Assembly (NCBI GenBank): GCA_943323675.2
Contig: CALPIR020000038.1
Coordinates: 1-14,868, forward strand
Direction: 5' to 3'
Length of the DNA: 14,868 bases
DNA from: Chitinophaga pinensis
GTDB lineage: Bacteria > Bacteroidota > Bacteroidia > UKL13-3
Part shown: positions 1-6,793 of the stretch, piece after piece
Position numbering within the stretch: the stretch's first letter is position 1
Layout: each line of letters opens with the position of its first letter
Notes under the pieces: generated by a model
Database searches by the model: none
What the model was told of the DNA's origin: nothing
The model's input: only the letters and a program-made list of their open reading frames with translations
Program-made: the position numbers and the translations under genes

Positions 1-245
1 AACGTACCATTAGTTAACCAATGTGCTGAAACCACCATGATTGCATTTGGTGCAGGCAAATTTCGGGTTGATTTGGCTAAATCTTGCGTAAACTGATTAT
101 CCATTATGGCATTCATGGGTGATCCATGCCCAATGAAAAATGCGGGCATTAATGGAGTTGGTGGCATAGCATTCACTTCATTTAACAATTGTTGTGCACT
201 TGTTAGCATAATGGACATAGTTGATAAGAAATCACGCCTATTCAT
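1..245 (-). CDS. ygiD: 4,5-DOPA dioxygenase-like extradiol ring-cleavage enzyme (YgiD/LigB family), N-terminal part
   Basis: Partial gene: 81 codons are visible and the C-terminal two thirds lie beyond the left edge. The family (class III extradiol dioxygenases, LigB fold) opens catechol-type rings; E. coli YgiD acts on L-DOPA in vitro. Seen here are 'PAFFIGHGSPMNAI' (residues 34-47) and 'IMVVSAHW' (69-76). His40 and His75 are 35 residues apart, the same spacing as metal-ligand histidines 22 and 57 of E. coli YgiD. About 18 extra residues precede the domain and begin 'MNRRDFLSTM', which resembles a twin-arginine signal, although the following stretch is only weakly hydrophobic. The ATG at 243-245 is chosen because it directly precedes that motif. 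It lies 20 bases beyond the terminator of the upstream YceI gene, so it is probably transcribed separately. The family call is firm; the physiological substrate is unknown. Confidence 0.85.
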   Translation of the reverse strand, partial: MNRRDFLSTMSIMLTSAQQLLNEVNAMPPTPLMPAFFIGHGSPMNAIMDNQFTQDLAKSTRNLPAPNAIMVVSAHWLTNGT

Positions 246-259
246 TTTAATACCAGTTT

Positions 260-302
260 AAAAAAAATAGCATAGTAACTAAATTTAGTTACTATGCTAT
301 TT
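260..302 (-). terminator. Intrinsic terminator of the marR-yceI unit
   Basis: Positions 265-302 form a perfect 38-bp palindrome (arms of up to 19 bases, practical loop in the central AAATTT). Read on the minus strand it ends in a run of eight T down to 260. It lies just after the YceI stop codon and before the dioxygenase start, as expected for a Rho-independent terminator of the YceI transcript. Confidence 0.85.
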
Positions 303-325
303 AAGCTTGTTTGGGCAGCTTTAAA

Positions 326-925
326 TTACTTTTTTGCTACCAAACGAACATTAACTTTAAAGTTATTATCAATCAAGTTATCAGCCATACCTGTATATTT
401 CACATCAAACAAAGTACGATCTATTGAAAACTCTGCGTTAGCAATTACTCTATCTTTAGCTACAATAATTTGAGCAGGGAAAGTAATTTCTTTAGTTATT
501 CCCTTCACGGTTAAATCAGCTACTACATTTTGGTTATTAGAACCTGCTTTAGCATCAGCAATTGCAATTAATGATTTAATTTTTAACGTACTTGTTGCGA
601 ATTTTTCTGTAGAGAAGAAATCTTCAGATTTTAAATGACCTTCCAATTTTTGTTGGTATTCGCCTTGCATATCTTGAACAGAAATTGAAGTCATATCGAT
701 GGTAAAAACACCGCCAGTTAATTTTTTACCGTCAACAGTTAAAGTACCATCGTTGAATTTAACATAACCCCAATGCTCACCAGTAACTTTTTTACCTGTC
801 CATTTAAAGCTAGATTCTTTTGCGTCAACTTTTAAAGTTGCAGCGTTTTGAGATTTTGGTTGGCTAATAGCCACAACTGATAATGCTAATCCTGCAATAG
901 CAGCTAAAGTGAATAGTTTTTTCAT
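326..925 (-). CDS. YceI-family periplasmic protein
   Basis: 199 residues. The N-terminus (MKKLFTLAAIAGLALSVVA) is a clear signal peptide, so the mature protein is exported. The remainder matches the YceI lipocalin-like barrel: an opening strand with 'SSFKWTGKKVTG' (38-49), a following glycine- and strand-rich part, and the family-typical 'EGHLKSEDFFSTEKFATS' (95-112). It closes with a strand ending 'VNVRLVAKK'. Family members such as TT1927b bind long polyisoprenoid chains in the barrel; the ligand here is unknown. The start codon lies 18 bases after the stop of the MarR gene, with no promoter between them, so the two are probably one transcript under MarR control. Length is normal for the family with a signal peptide (about 190-200). 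Confidence 0.9.
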   Translation of the reverse strand: MKKLFTLAAIAGLALSVVAISQPKSQNAATLKVDAKESSFKWTGKKVTGEHWGYVKFNDGTLTVDGKKLTGGVFTIDMTSISVQDMQGEYQQKLEGHLKSEDFFSTEKFATSTLKIKSLIAIADAKAGSNNQNVVADLTVKGITKEITFPAQIIVAKDRVIANAEFSIDRTLFDVKYTGMADNLIDNNFKVNVRLVAKK

Positions 926-943
926 GTGTTTTTTGTATAGTTG

Positions 944-1393
944 TTAATTTCTTAATTTATCAAGTAATTCATTAAGTATCTTTTTCTCTTTCAAATTCAG
1001 CGTATCGCAAATACCATTCATTTCGTTACTCAGTTTGTCAATTTCTTCAAGTAACAACAATCCTTCTTGGGTAACCAACACATCAACCTGACGCCTATCT
1101 TTACTACATTCAGAACGTTTAATTAGCTTCTTTTGCTTTAGCTTCTCAATCAATCTAGATGCATTACTCATTTTATCCAACATTCGTTCTTGGATTAAAC
1201 CAACACTAGCTGGGTTGGGATATTGTCCTCTTAATATGCGTAAAACATTATATTGTTGAGATGAAATATGAAACCGCTTAAAAAATCTATTTTGCTCAGA
1301 TGATAACCATCCAGATGTATAAACCAAGTTTATAACCAATCGCTCTTCTTCCGATTTAAAAGCTATTTGTTTTATTGCGTCTTCTAATTTCAT
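944..1393 (-). CDS. MarR-family transcriptional regulator
   Basis: 149 residues from the ATG at 1391-1393. An in-frame TTG at 1405 would add four residues, but the promoter's predicted transcription start is near 1402, so ATG is preferred. The protein has the MarR layout: N-terminal dimerisation helix, helix-turn-helix (about 42-87, including 'ISSQQYNVLRILRGQYPNP' and 'MLDKMSNASRLIEKLKQKKL'), the wing 'DRRQVDVLVTQEG' (99-111), and a C-terminal helix pair. Cys96 and Cys129 could sense oxidants, but this is only a possibility. It precedes the YceI gene in one likely operon. The palindrome TGTATATACA in its own promoter suggests autorepression. The inducing ligand cannot be told from sequence. 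Confidence 0.9.
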   Translation of the reverse strand: MKLEDAIKQIAFKSEEERLVINLVYTSGWLSSEQNRFFKRFHISSQQYNVLRILRGQYPNPASVGLIQERMLDKMSNASRLIEKLKQKKLIKRSECSKDRRQVDVLVTQEGLLLLEEIDKLSNEMNGICDTLNLKEKKILNELLDKLRN

Positions 1394-1407
1394 TTTAAAT
1401 AACAATA

Positions 1408-1438
1408 CAAAACTAGTGTATATACATATATTGTCAAT
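1408..1438 (-). promoter_or_regulatory. Promoter of marR-yceI (Bacteroidota type)
   Basis: On the minus strand the -7 element TAGTTTTG (1415-1408) fits TAnnTTTG exactly. An ATTG (1438-1435) lies 19 bp upstream as the -33 element. Transcription should begin near 1402, leaving a leader of about 10 bases before the ATG at 1393. Confidence 0.75.
1417..1426. promoter_or_regulatory. Palindromic operator 1, probable MarR site
   Basis: TGTATATACA is a perfect 10-bp palindrome located wholly within the 19-bp spacer between the -33 and -7 elements of the marR promoter. A dimeric repressor bound here would block RNA polymerase. The same core recurs at 1490-1499. That MarR is the binding protein is inferred from position. 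Confidence 0.6.
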
Positions 1439-1488
1439 ACATTATTTTTATTTAATATTTATTACTATGATTTACAGTATATTAAAAT

Positions 1489-1500
1489 ATGTATATACAT
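1489..1500. promoter_or_regulatory. Palindromic operator 2, second copy
   Basis: ATGTATATACAT is a perfect 12-bp palindrome with the same TGTATATACA core as operator 1. The centres are 73 bp apart, close to seven helical turns, so both would face the same side of the DNA. It lies about 50-60 bases upstream of the divergent DUF4421-like gene and could also affect that gene. Confidence 0.5.
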
Positions 1501-1551
1501 CAATAAGATTGTCATTACCTAGATGAAACAATTTACCTTACCTTCGCAATA

Positions 1552-2586
1552 TTGAAAATTATAATGCTTATTTTACTATCAATACTGTTCGGTTTTTTTG
1601 AATCAAATGCCGAAAATAAAGATAGCCTTTATCATGTAAATAGATCAAAGTATATTACTGACAAAACAGGAGAGTTAGGTATATCTTTATTTAACCGAAA
1701 TCCAGATAATCAGATTACTTTAAGTGGTTTACATGCGACTACTTACAATCCGAATGATGCAAATACACAAGGAATTAGATTGCAACATAAATGGCTAGGC
1801 ATTGCATTCGGCTATTCACCAAAATCATTGCAGGATAAGTCAAGAGGTACAACCCAAGAATTGGATTTACATGTTTTTATGTATGGAAAACGAAATTACT
1901 TTGACGCATACTATGTAGGTTATACTGGATTTTATATTGAGAACTATAAAAGGAACGCTAATTTAAATAACAACTTTAGCAGTTTTCCATTACTGCCAAA
2001 TATGCAAGTAAATAGCATTGGATTGAATTATTTTTATGTTTTTAACCACAAGAAATATTCTTTTCGCTCTAGTTATTTAATGAATGAAATACAGCGTAGA
2101 AGTGCGGGGTCTTTCATATTGGGTATTTCAGTAAATGCGTTGGGTATTATTAATCCTGTAAACGAATTACCCCAGTTAATGTTACAATCTTTACCAGAAG
2201 AAATGCTTGCAAGAGGTGAATTTTATGGTGGAAGTATTTTGCCGGGATATGCTCACACATTTATTTTAAGAAAATTGTTTTTTACCATAGCACCTAGTTT
2301 GGGTTTTGTTGCCCAACACCAAAACTTTACCAAAACAAATGATAAAACAAGAGACCGAAATACGCTTGCATTCAGATCTGTTGGTAGAATTGCACTTGGT
2401 TACAACAGTAACCGTTTTTATGCTGCATTAACTGGTGTAAATGATACCTATAATTATCAATTGGCACCCAAATTTCAGATGCAAACGCAATTAAGTGAAG
2501 CTCGATTGATTATTGGATACAGATTTAAAACAAAAGGAATCACCCAAAAAATATCCACTCAAATGGATAAGATAATCAAGCCCTAG
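1552..2586 (+). CDS. DUF4421-like outer-membrane or periplasmic protein
   Basis: 344 residues from a TTG start. The ATG at 1564 is the alternative. TTG followed by AAA gives the usual positively charged signal-peptide N-terminus (MKIIMLILLS..., cleavage likely after SNA at about 20); against it, a weak -7-like TACCTTCG at 1539-1546 would start transcription at about 1552. The 'YNPNDANTQGIRLQHKWLGIAFGYSP' region (positions 66-91, quoted only by its key YNPN, G and KWLG residues) resembles DUF4421, a family of Bacteroidota envelope proteins. The later part alternates aromatic and polar residues in strand-like blocks ('RIALGYNSNRFYAALTG', 'EARLIIGYRFKTKG'), consistent with a beta-barrel, but a charged tail ending IIKP follows the last strand. 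Its function is unknown. The stop overlaps that of the convergent acyltransferase by four bases. Confidence 0.75.
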   Translation: MKIIMLILLSILFGFFESNAENKDSLYHVNRSKYITDKTGELGISLFNRNPDNQITLSGLHATTYNPNDANTQGIRLQHKWLGIAFGYSPKSLQDKSRGTTQELDLHVFMYGKRNYFDAYYVGYTGFYIENYKRNANLNNNFSSFPLLPNMQVNSIGLNYFYVFNHKKYSFRSSYLMNEIQRRSAGSFILGISVNALGIINPVNELPQLMLQSLPEEMLARGEFYGGSILPGYAHTFILRKLFFTIAPSLGFVAQHQNFTKTNDKTRDRNTLAFRSVGRIALGYNSNRFYAALTGVNDTYNYQLAPKFQMQTQLSEARLIIGYRFKTKGITQKISTQMDKIIKP

Positions 2587-3467
2587 TCTATTGGTTTGTG
2601 TTTCCAACGCCTATGGCTCCATAGCCATAACTCTGGATGTAAACGAATACTACCCTCTAATTTATCGGCAAATAATTGGGTAATTTCATTTGGTTTCTTC
2701 TCAGCAGGATGTTCTGTAATCAGTTCAAAAACCACCGTATATTTACCCCTAGCATGTTTAATAATATCAACATAAACAACAGCAGAATCATACTTAATCG
2801 CTAATTTTTCTGCTCCTGTAAAAAAGCCTGTTTCTTGATTTAAGAATTGAGTCCAATAAGCATGAGCAGGTTGTGGAGATTGATCAGCAATAAAAGCAAC
2901 CGTCCTCACCTTATTTTTATTTTCCGCAAAGTTTCTTGCTGATTGTTGCATAGCTATCAACTCTACACCACACTTTAATCTTAATTTATAAGTTAACCAT
3001 TCAAAAAACGGATTTGAAAGTGGGTGATACAAGGTGCCTACAGGAAAACCCAATTGATAGGTATAAGAAAATCCTCCCCACTCCCAATTACCCAAATGCC
3101 CCATCAATAAAACAACCGACTTGTTATTTCTATGGAGCTCTTTAATAAACTCAGTGTTCTGCATTTTTACGCGATTAACGATGGTGCTTCTTCCCACTGT
3201 TAATGTTTTAAATGTTTCAATAAAAACATCTATCATGTTACGATAATAACGCTTTTCTATTTGCTTAATTTCAGCTTCACTCTTTTCAGGAAATGCATTC
3301 TTTAAGTTTGTATACACCACTTTTCTTCTATATTTAACGATATGGTAAGCAATAAAACTAAGCACATCAGAAATAAAATAAAGAACCGGAAATGGCAATA
3401 GCATGAGTAGATAGATTGGCGCTGCTAGTATATAATAATACCATTTAGGTTGTTTTGACATGAACAT
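2583..3467 (-). CDS. Lysophospholipid/lipid A acyltransferase family protein (LpxL/HtrB type)
   Basis: 294 residues. A hydrophobic N-terminal anchor (about 10-45) is followed by 'NLKNAFPEKS' (54-63), the conserved NL..aFP segment of the family, and by 'MGHLGNWEWGG' (122-132). His124 and Glu129 form the HX4E catalytic pair. Later 'ADQSPQ' and the C-terminal 'WLWSHRRWK' are also typical of Bacteroidota members. The enzyme should sit on the inner face of the cytoplasmic membrane and transfer an acyl chain to a lipid A precursor, though the exact acceptor and chain are not visible in sequence. ATG codons at 3467 and 3461 are both possible starts. It ends tail to tail with the DUF4421-like gene, sharing the four bases CTAG. 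Confidence 0.9.
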   Translation of the reverse strand: MFMSKQPKWYYYILAAPIYLLMLLPFPVLYFISDVLSFIAYHIVKYRRKVVYTNLKNAFPEKSEAEIKQIEKRYYRNMIDVFIETFKTLTVGRSTIVNRVKMQNTEFIKELHRNNKSVVLLMGHLGNWEWGGFSYTYQLGFPVGTLYHPLSNPFFEWLTYKLRLKCGVELIAMQQSARNFAENKNKVRTVAFIADQSPQPAHAYWTQFLNQETGFFTGAEKLAIKYDSAVVYVDIIKHARGKYTVVFELITEHPAEKKPNEITQLFADKLEGSIRLHPELWLWSHRRWKHKPID

Positions 3468-3511
3468 TTATTTTGAGGTAAATATAAAAAAAGAATTTAA
3501 CTGCGTATATT

Positions 3512-3519
3512 TACTATTG
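3512..3519 (+). promoter_or_regulatory. Possible -7 element of the Gre-like gene
   Basis: TACTATTG matches TAnnTTTG at seven of eight positions, the only mismatch being A for the first T of TTTG. It lies ten bases before the ATG at 3530. No convincing -33 element is present at 19-21 bp. The implied leader is only about five bases. Confidence 0.4.
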
Positions 3520-3529
3520 CACATTGGTG

Positions 3530-3994
3530 ATGGAATTAACAATAACTTTTAAAATACGGCTATTTGAACATTGTAAAAATGAGATTGAAAGACGCATAGC
3601 CAACTTTCAGTATGCAATGATGGATGCACAAGCAAGTGCGAACAGCGAAGATAAAAGCAGCGCGGGTGACAAATATGAAACGGGAAGAGCGATGAGCCAA
3701 ATTGCTCGTGATATGAATGCTAAACAATTACAAGCTGCTAAACAAGAGCTATCAAATCTATTGTTAATAAATCCTTCAGCGGCATGTATTAAAGCACAAA
3801 AAGGGGCTTTGGTTCAAACATCAAGCAATCAAATTGTGTTTATAACCACTAGCATTGGTGTAGTTGATTTTGATGGTTATAAAATTGCTGTAGTATCTCA
3901 AGAAGCTCCCATAGCAAAAGCCTTACTCAATAAAGTTATTGGCGATGAAATTACCATAGCACAAAAAAAATCTACAATCAGCGTCATCTTATAA
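3530..3994 (+). CDS. Small GreA/GreB-like protein (often mislabelled '3-oxoacyl-ACP synthase')
   Basis: 154 residues from the ATG at 3530; TTG and GTG codons just upstream (3524, 3527) are in frame but unlikely. An N-terminal helical pair (about 10-80) contains the highly characteristic 'ANSEDKSSAGDKYETGRAM' (37-55), which recalls the acidic tip region of GreA ('GDxSENAEY'). The C-terminal half has the FKBP-like GreA strand pattern, with 'VVSQEAPIAKALLNKVIGDEI' at 121-141 corresponding to GreA 'SPLGRALLGKKVGDE'. The overall shape suggests a factor that enters the RNA polymerase secondary channel, but this is inferred from resemblance. Databases commonly name such Bacteroidota proteins 3-oxoacyl-ACP synthase; nothing here supports that enzyme, as there is no thiolase fold or active-site Cys-His context and the protein is far too short. 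Confidence 0.8.
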   Translation: MELTITFKIRLFEHCKNEIERRIANFQYAMMDAQASANSEDKSSAGDKYETGRAMSQIARDMNAKQLQAAKQELSNLLLINPSAACIKAQKGALVQTSSNQIVFITTSIGVVDFDGYKIAVVSQEAPIAKALLNKVIGDEITIAQKKSTISVIL

Positions 3995-3997
3995 AAT

Positions 3998-4027
3998 AAA
4001 AGCCACTTTAAAAATAAAGTGGCTTTT
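3998..4027. terminator. Two-way intrinsic terminator
   Basis: A perfect 13-bp stem (3998-4010 with 4015-4027) around loop AAAA, with core GCCACTTTA/TAAAGTGGC. It is flanked by A-rich sequence on the left and T-rich on the right. It lies four bases after the Gre-like stop and four bases beyond the end of the convergent carboxylase gene, so it can serve both. Confidence 0.85.
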
Positions 4028-4031
4028 AGCT

Positions 4032-5651
4032 TTAAGCTCTTATAACACCAGATCTAAACTCTTTAGTTATCGGTGCATGATTTGCGGCTTCTATTCCCAA
4101 GCTAATCCATTTACGCGTTTCTGTCGGATTAATGATTGCATCAACCCAAAGCCTAGCAGCGGCATAATAGGGTGAAGTTTGTTTGGTGTATCTATCAGTG
4201 ATGTGTTGCAACATTTCTGCCTTTTTAGCTTCATCAATCACTTCACCTTTTGCTTTTAAACTGGCTTCTTCTATTTGTAATAAAACCTTTGCAGCTTGTG
4301 CGCCACCCATAACAGCAATACTTGCGTTTGGCCAAGCCGCAATTAATCTTGGATCATATGCTTTGCCACACATGGCATAATTGCCTGCACCATAACTATT
4401 TCCTGTTATAATAGTAAACTTAGGAACTACCGAGTTGGCTTGTGCATTTACCAGTTTAGCTCCATCTTTAATAATTCCGCCTTGCTCGCTTCTGCTCCCA
4501 ACCATAAAACCGGTTACGTCTTGTAAAAATACCAAGGGGATTTTTTTCTGATTACAGTTCATAATAAAATGAGCTGCCTTATCTGCACTATCGCTGTAAA
4601 TAACTCCCCCTATTTGCATTTCGGTAGCGTTATCAGCAGCATTTTGTTTTGGCTTTTTCGCCTTTACCACCTGGCGGTTATTGGCTACAATACCCACTGC
4701 CCAACCATCAATACGGGCATAACCGCAGGTAATGGTTTTACCATAAAGTTCTTTGTATGGATCAAAACTATTGGCATCAACAAGGCGTTCAATAATTTCC
4801 ATCACATCAAAAGGCTTGGTAAAATTGGCAACTGCATCGTACACATCATCCATGCTTTTAGAAGGAGTAATTGATTCAGCTCGGTTAAATCCTGCTTTAT
4901 CATAATCCCCAATTTTATCCATGATGCGTTTAATCCTATCTAAACAAGCGGCATCATTTTCAAATTTATAATCAGTTACACCACTAATTTCGCAGTGCGT
5001 GGTAGCACCACCTAATGTTTCATTATCAATGTCTTCACCAATTGCAGCCTTAACCAAGTAGCTTCCCGCCAAAAATATTGAACCCGTTTTATCTACTATC
5101 ATGGCCTCATCACTCATAATTGGTAAATAAGCACCACCTGCAACACAACTACCCATTACAGCAGCAATTTGGGTAATACCCATACTACTCATTACGGCAT
5201 TGTTCCTAAAAATTCTTCCGAAGTGTTCTTTATCTGGAAAAATTTCATCTTGCATTGGTAAGTATACCCCTGCACTATCAACTAAATAAATAATAGGTAA
5301 TTTATTTTCTATGGCTATCTCTTGTGCTCGTAAATTTTTCTTTCCTGTAATTGGAAACCATGCACCAGCTTTTACGGTTGCATCGTTAGCTACAATAATA
5401 CACTGACGGCCACTCACGTATCCAATCTCAACAACAACACCTCCACCTGGACAACCACCATGATCTTCATACATTTCATATCCAGCTAAAGCTCCTATTT
5501 CAATACGTGGTTTATCTTTATCAATTAGATAATCAACACGCTCACGTGCCAACATTTTACCCTTCTCTTTTTGCTTGGCAGCAGCTTTTTTACCCCCACC
5601 TTCGTATATTTTTTCTAATCGTGTATTTAATTCGTTTACTAAATGTTGCAT
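4032..5651 (-). CDS. Acyl-CoA carboxylase carboxyltransferase (beta) subunit, methylcrotonyl-CoA carboxylase-like
   Basis: 539 residues, the normal length for this family. The subunit moves CO2 from carboxybiotin to an acyl-CoA. Two crotonase-type halves are visible. The N-terminal half contains 'ANDATVKAGAWFP' (88-100), 'AQEIAIENKLPIIYLVDSAG' (109-128) and the oxyanion-loop motif 'GSCVAGGAYLP' (167-177). The C-terminal half contains 'VFLQDVTGFMVGS' (374-386) and 'GNSYGAGNYAMCGKAYDPR' (417-435). The pattern 'PDKEHFGRIF' and 'GNSYGAGNYAMCG' is closer to methylcrotonyl-CoA than propionyl-CoA carboxylase beta, suggesting a role in leucine breakdown, but substrate is not certain. A lysine-rich segment (about 327-349) sits between the halves' strands, as I recall for other Bacteroidota members. 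No biotin carboxylase or carrier subunit is adjacent. Confidence 0.9.
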   Translation of the reverse strand: MQHLVNELNTRLEKIYEGGGKKAAAKQKEKGKMLARERVDYLIDKDKPRIEIGALAGYEMYEDHGGCPGGGVVVEIGYVSGRQCIIVANDATVKAGAWFPITGKKNLRAQEIAIENKLPIIYLVDSAGVYLPMQDEIFPDKEHFGRIFRNNAVMSSMGITQIAAVMGSCVAGGAYLPIMSDEAMIVDKTGSIFLAGSYLVKAAIGEDIDNETLGGATTHCEISGVTDYKFENDAACLDRIKRIMDKIGDYDKAGFNRAESITPSKSMDDVYDAVANFTKPFDVMEIIERLVDANSFDPYKELYGKTITCGYARIDGWAVGIVANNRQVVKAKKPKQNAADNATEMQIGGVIYSDSADKAAHFIMNCNQKKIPLVFLQDVTGFMVGSRSEQGGIIKDGAKLVNAQANSVVPKFTIITGNSYGAGNYAMCGKAYDPRLIAAWPNASIAVMGGAQAAKVLLQIEEASLKAKGEVIDEAKKAEMLQHITDRYTKQTSPYYAAARLWVDAIINPTETRKWISLGIEAANHAPITKEFRSGVIRA

Positions 5652-5696
5652 GTTATTTCAAAGAATATAAATGATAAGCAAATTTGCACTTTACTT

Positions 5697-6737
5697 TTAA
5701 AAAACGAAGTTAAATGATGCCTGATAGAGTATACCGCGCATGTTGCGATTCAATTCGTTTAGCGGTAAAAAATAACTCACTTTGTTGTCAACCAAAATGT
5801 GTTTTGTTTTTATCAGCTCAACTCCAAAACTTAAGTTCGCATTGGGTATAAACACACTGTTTTTATTGTTATTTTGATTGCTAATAAAACCACCAATTTG
5901 ATAGCCAGTGTATAAGTTGAAGAACCTACGTTTACCCCTGCCAAAATTACGCGGGTAAAAATCTTGCCCAAAATTAATGATAAACAACTCATTTATTAAA
6001 GATGTATCTGCAGTGTTGTTGTCCATTGCGCGATATACGCCTAAATTAAAATAACTTTTACCACGTGTAAACATATACTTTATAGTTGCGCCCTGATACG
6101 ATTTAGCACTAATACCTGATGTAGGATTTTCAATCTTCAAAAAACCATACTCAATACCTGGCATGTTTACAAATGATACTCGAGAATTGTTAGGTGTACT
6201 CATTTCATCGTTAATGGTAAACTGAACTTTACACATTTGGTCGCTTGCATTTTGTTGCAATTGATTGATGTTTACCTCTAATGACGCTATAGTTTGTAGG
6301 TTATTTGATATTTTTCGTTTTAGCTCCTCACCCCTTATACCGTTTACTAAAGAATCTCTTAACTGCCGTGCATAAATATTATTCTCATATTTCAGTCCGT
6401 CAATTCTTTTTTCCAAAGTATTTATCTTCTCATTAAAGTTTTCGGTATTGAACACGTTTTGGGTAACGTAACCCATTTTGCTTGCCACAGAATCGAGGCC
6501 ACGTAATTCTGAATGAGCAATTAAGAATTCGGTGTAATAGCGATTAGTACTTAAATCTGTTTGATATACAATACCATTTTTTGAGGAAATAAAATTAGAT
6601 AATACAGCAGTACTTAGCTGTAATTTGGTTACGTATACCTGAATGGTTTTGTTTGATGGTCTATCTTGTGCATATAAACCGGGTGCTGTAAATGTAAAGA
6701 GTGTAATTACAATCAGCAGGTTAGCTAGCTTCTTCAT
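5697..6737 (-). CDS. DUF4349-like domain fused to a probable outer-membrane beta-barrel
   Basis: 346 residues, function unknown. A signal peptide ends near 'LYAQ' (21-24). Residues 29-178 follow the DUF4349 plan: a first strand 'KTIQVYVTKL', a ferredoxin-like region with 'ELRGLDSVASKMGYV' (77-91), a charged coiled coil (about 95-165) and a returning strand 'CKVQFTINDE' (169-178). The C-terminal half has alternating, aromatic-rich strands ('SYFNLGVYRAM', 'FFNLYTGYQIGGFISN', 'ANLSFGVELI') and ends 'ASFNFVF'. A terminal Phe is the signature of outer-membrane barrels recognised by BamA. I infer a periplasmic coiled-coil head attached to an eight-strand-size barrel. It has its own promoter, divergent from the SRP RNA, and is 45 bases upstream of the carboxylase gene, with which it may be cotranscribed. 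Confidence 0.7.
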   Translation of the reverse strand: MKKLANLLIVITLFTFTAPGLYAQDRPSNKTIQVYVTKLQLSTAVLSNFISSKNGIVYQTDLSTNRYYTEFLIAHSELRGLDSVASKMGYVTQNVFNTENFNEKINTLEKRIDGLKYENNIYARQLRDSLVNGIRGEELKRKISNNLQTIASLEVNINQLQQNASDQMCKVQFTINDEMSTPNNSRVSFVNMPGIEYGFLKIENPTSGISAKSYQGATIKYMFTRGKSYFNLGVYRAMDNNTADTSLINELFIINFGQDFYPRNFGRGKRRFFNLYTGYQIGGFISNQNNNKNSVFIPNANLSFGVELIKTKHILVDNKVSYFLPLNELNRNMRGILYQASFNFVF

Positions 6738-6756
6738 ATTTGTATTTTAACGTGCT

Positions 6757-6764
6757 CAAAGCTA
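6757..6764 (-). promoter_or_regulatory. -7 element of the DUF4349-barrel gene
   Basis: TAGCTTTG on the minus strand is an exact TAnnTTTG match. The expected start site near 6751 leaves a leader of about 13 bases before the ATG at 6737. The -33 region (around 6784) has only CTTT rather than TTTG, so the promoter may be weak or activated. Confidence 0.55.
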
Positions 6765-6793
6765 AATAAATTAAGTGTTTTATAAAGAATAAG

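Noticed and set aside
944..1405. TTG start at 1405 for the MarR regulator
   Set aside because: The promoter predicts transcription from about 1402, so the TTG would not be on the transcript; ATG at 1393 followed by AAA is preferred.
1417..1500. Inverted repeats as the ends of a small mobile element
   Set aside because: The two TGTATATACA palindromes enclose only about 60 bases of promoter DNA and have no flanking target duplication or transposase.
4183..4380. Plus-strand open frame of 65 codons
   Set aside because: It lies fully opposite the well-supported carboxyltransferase gene, has no recognisable motif and no promoter.
4569..4874. Plus-strand open frame of 101 codons
   Set aside because: Antisense shadow of the carboxyltransferase gene; composition follows the complementary coding strand.
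5678..5687. GCAAATTTGC palindrome between the DUF4349-barrel and carboxylase genes
   Set aside because: Only 10 bp, AT-rich and without a second copy or a nearby promoter; easily due to chance.
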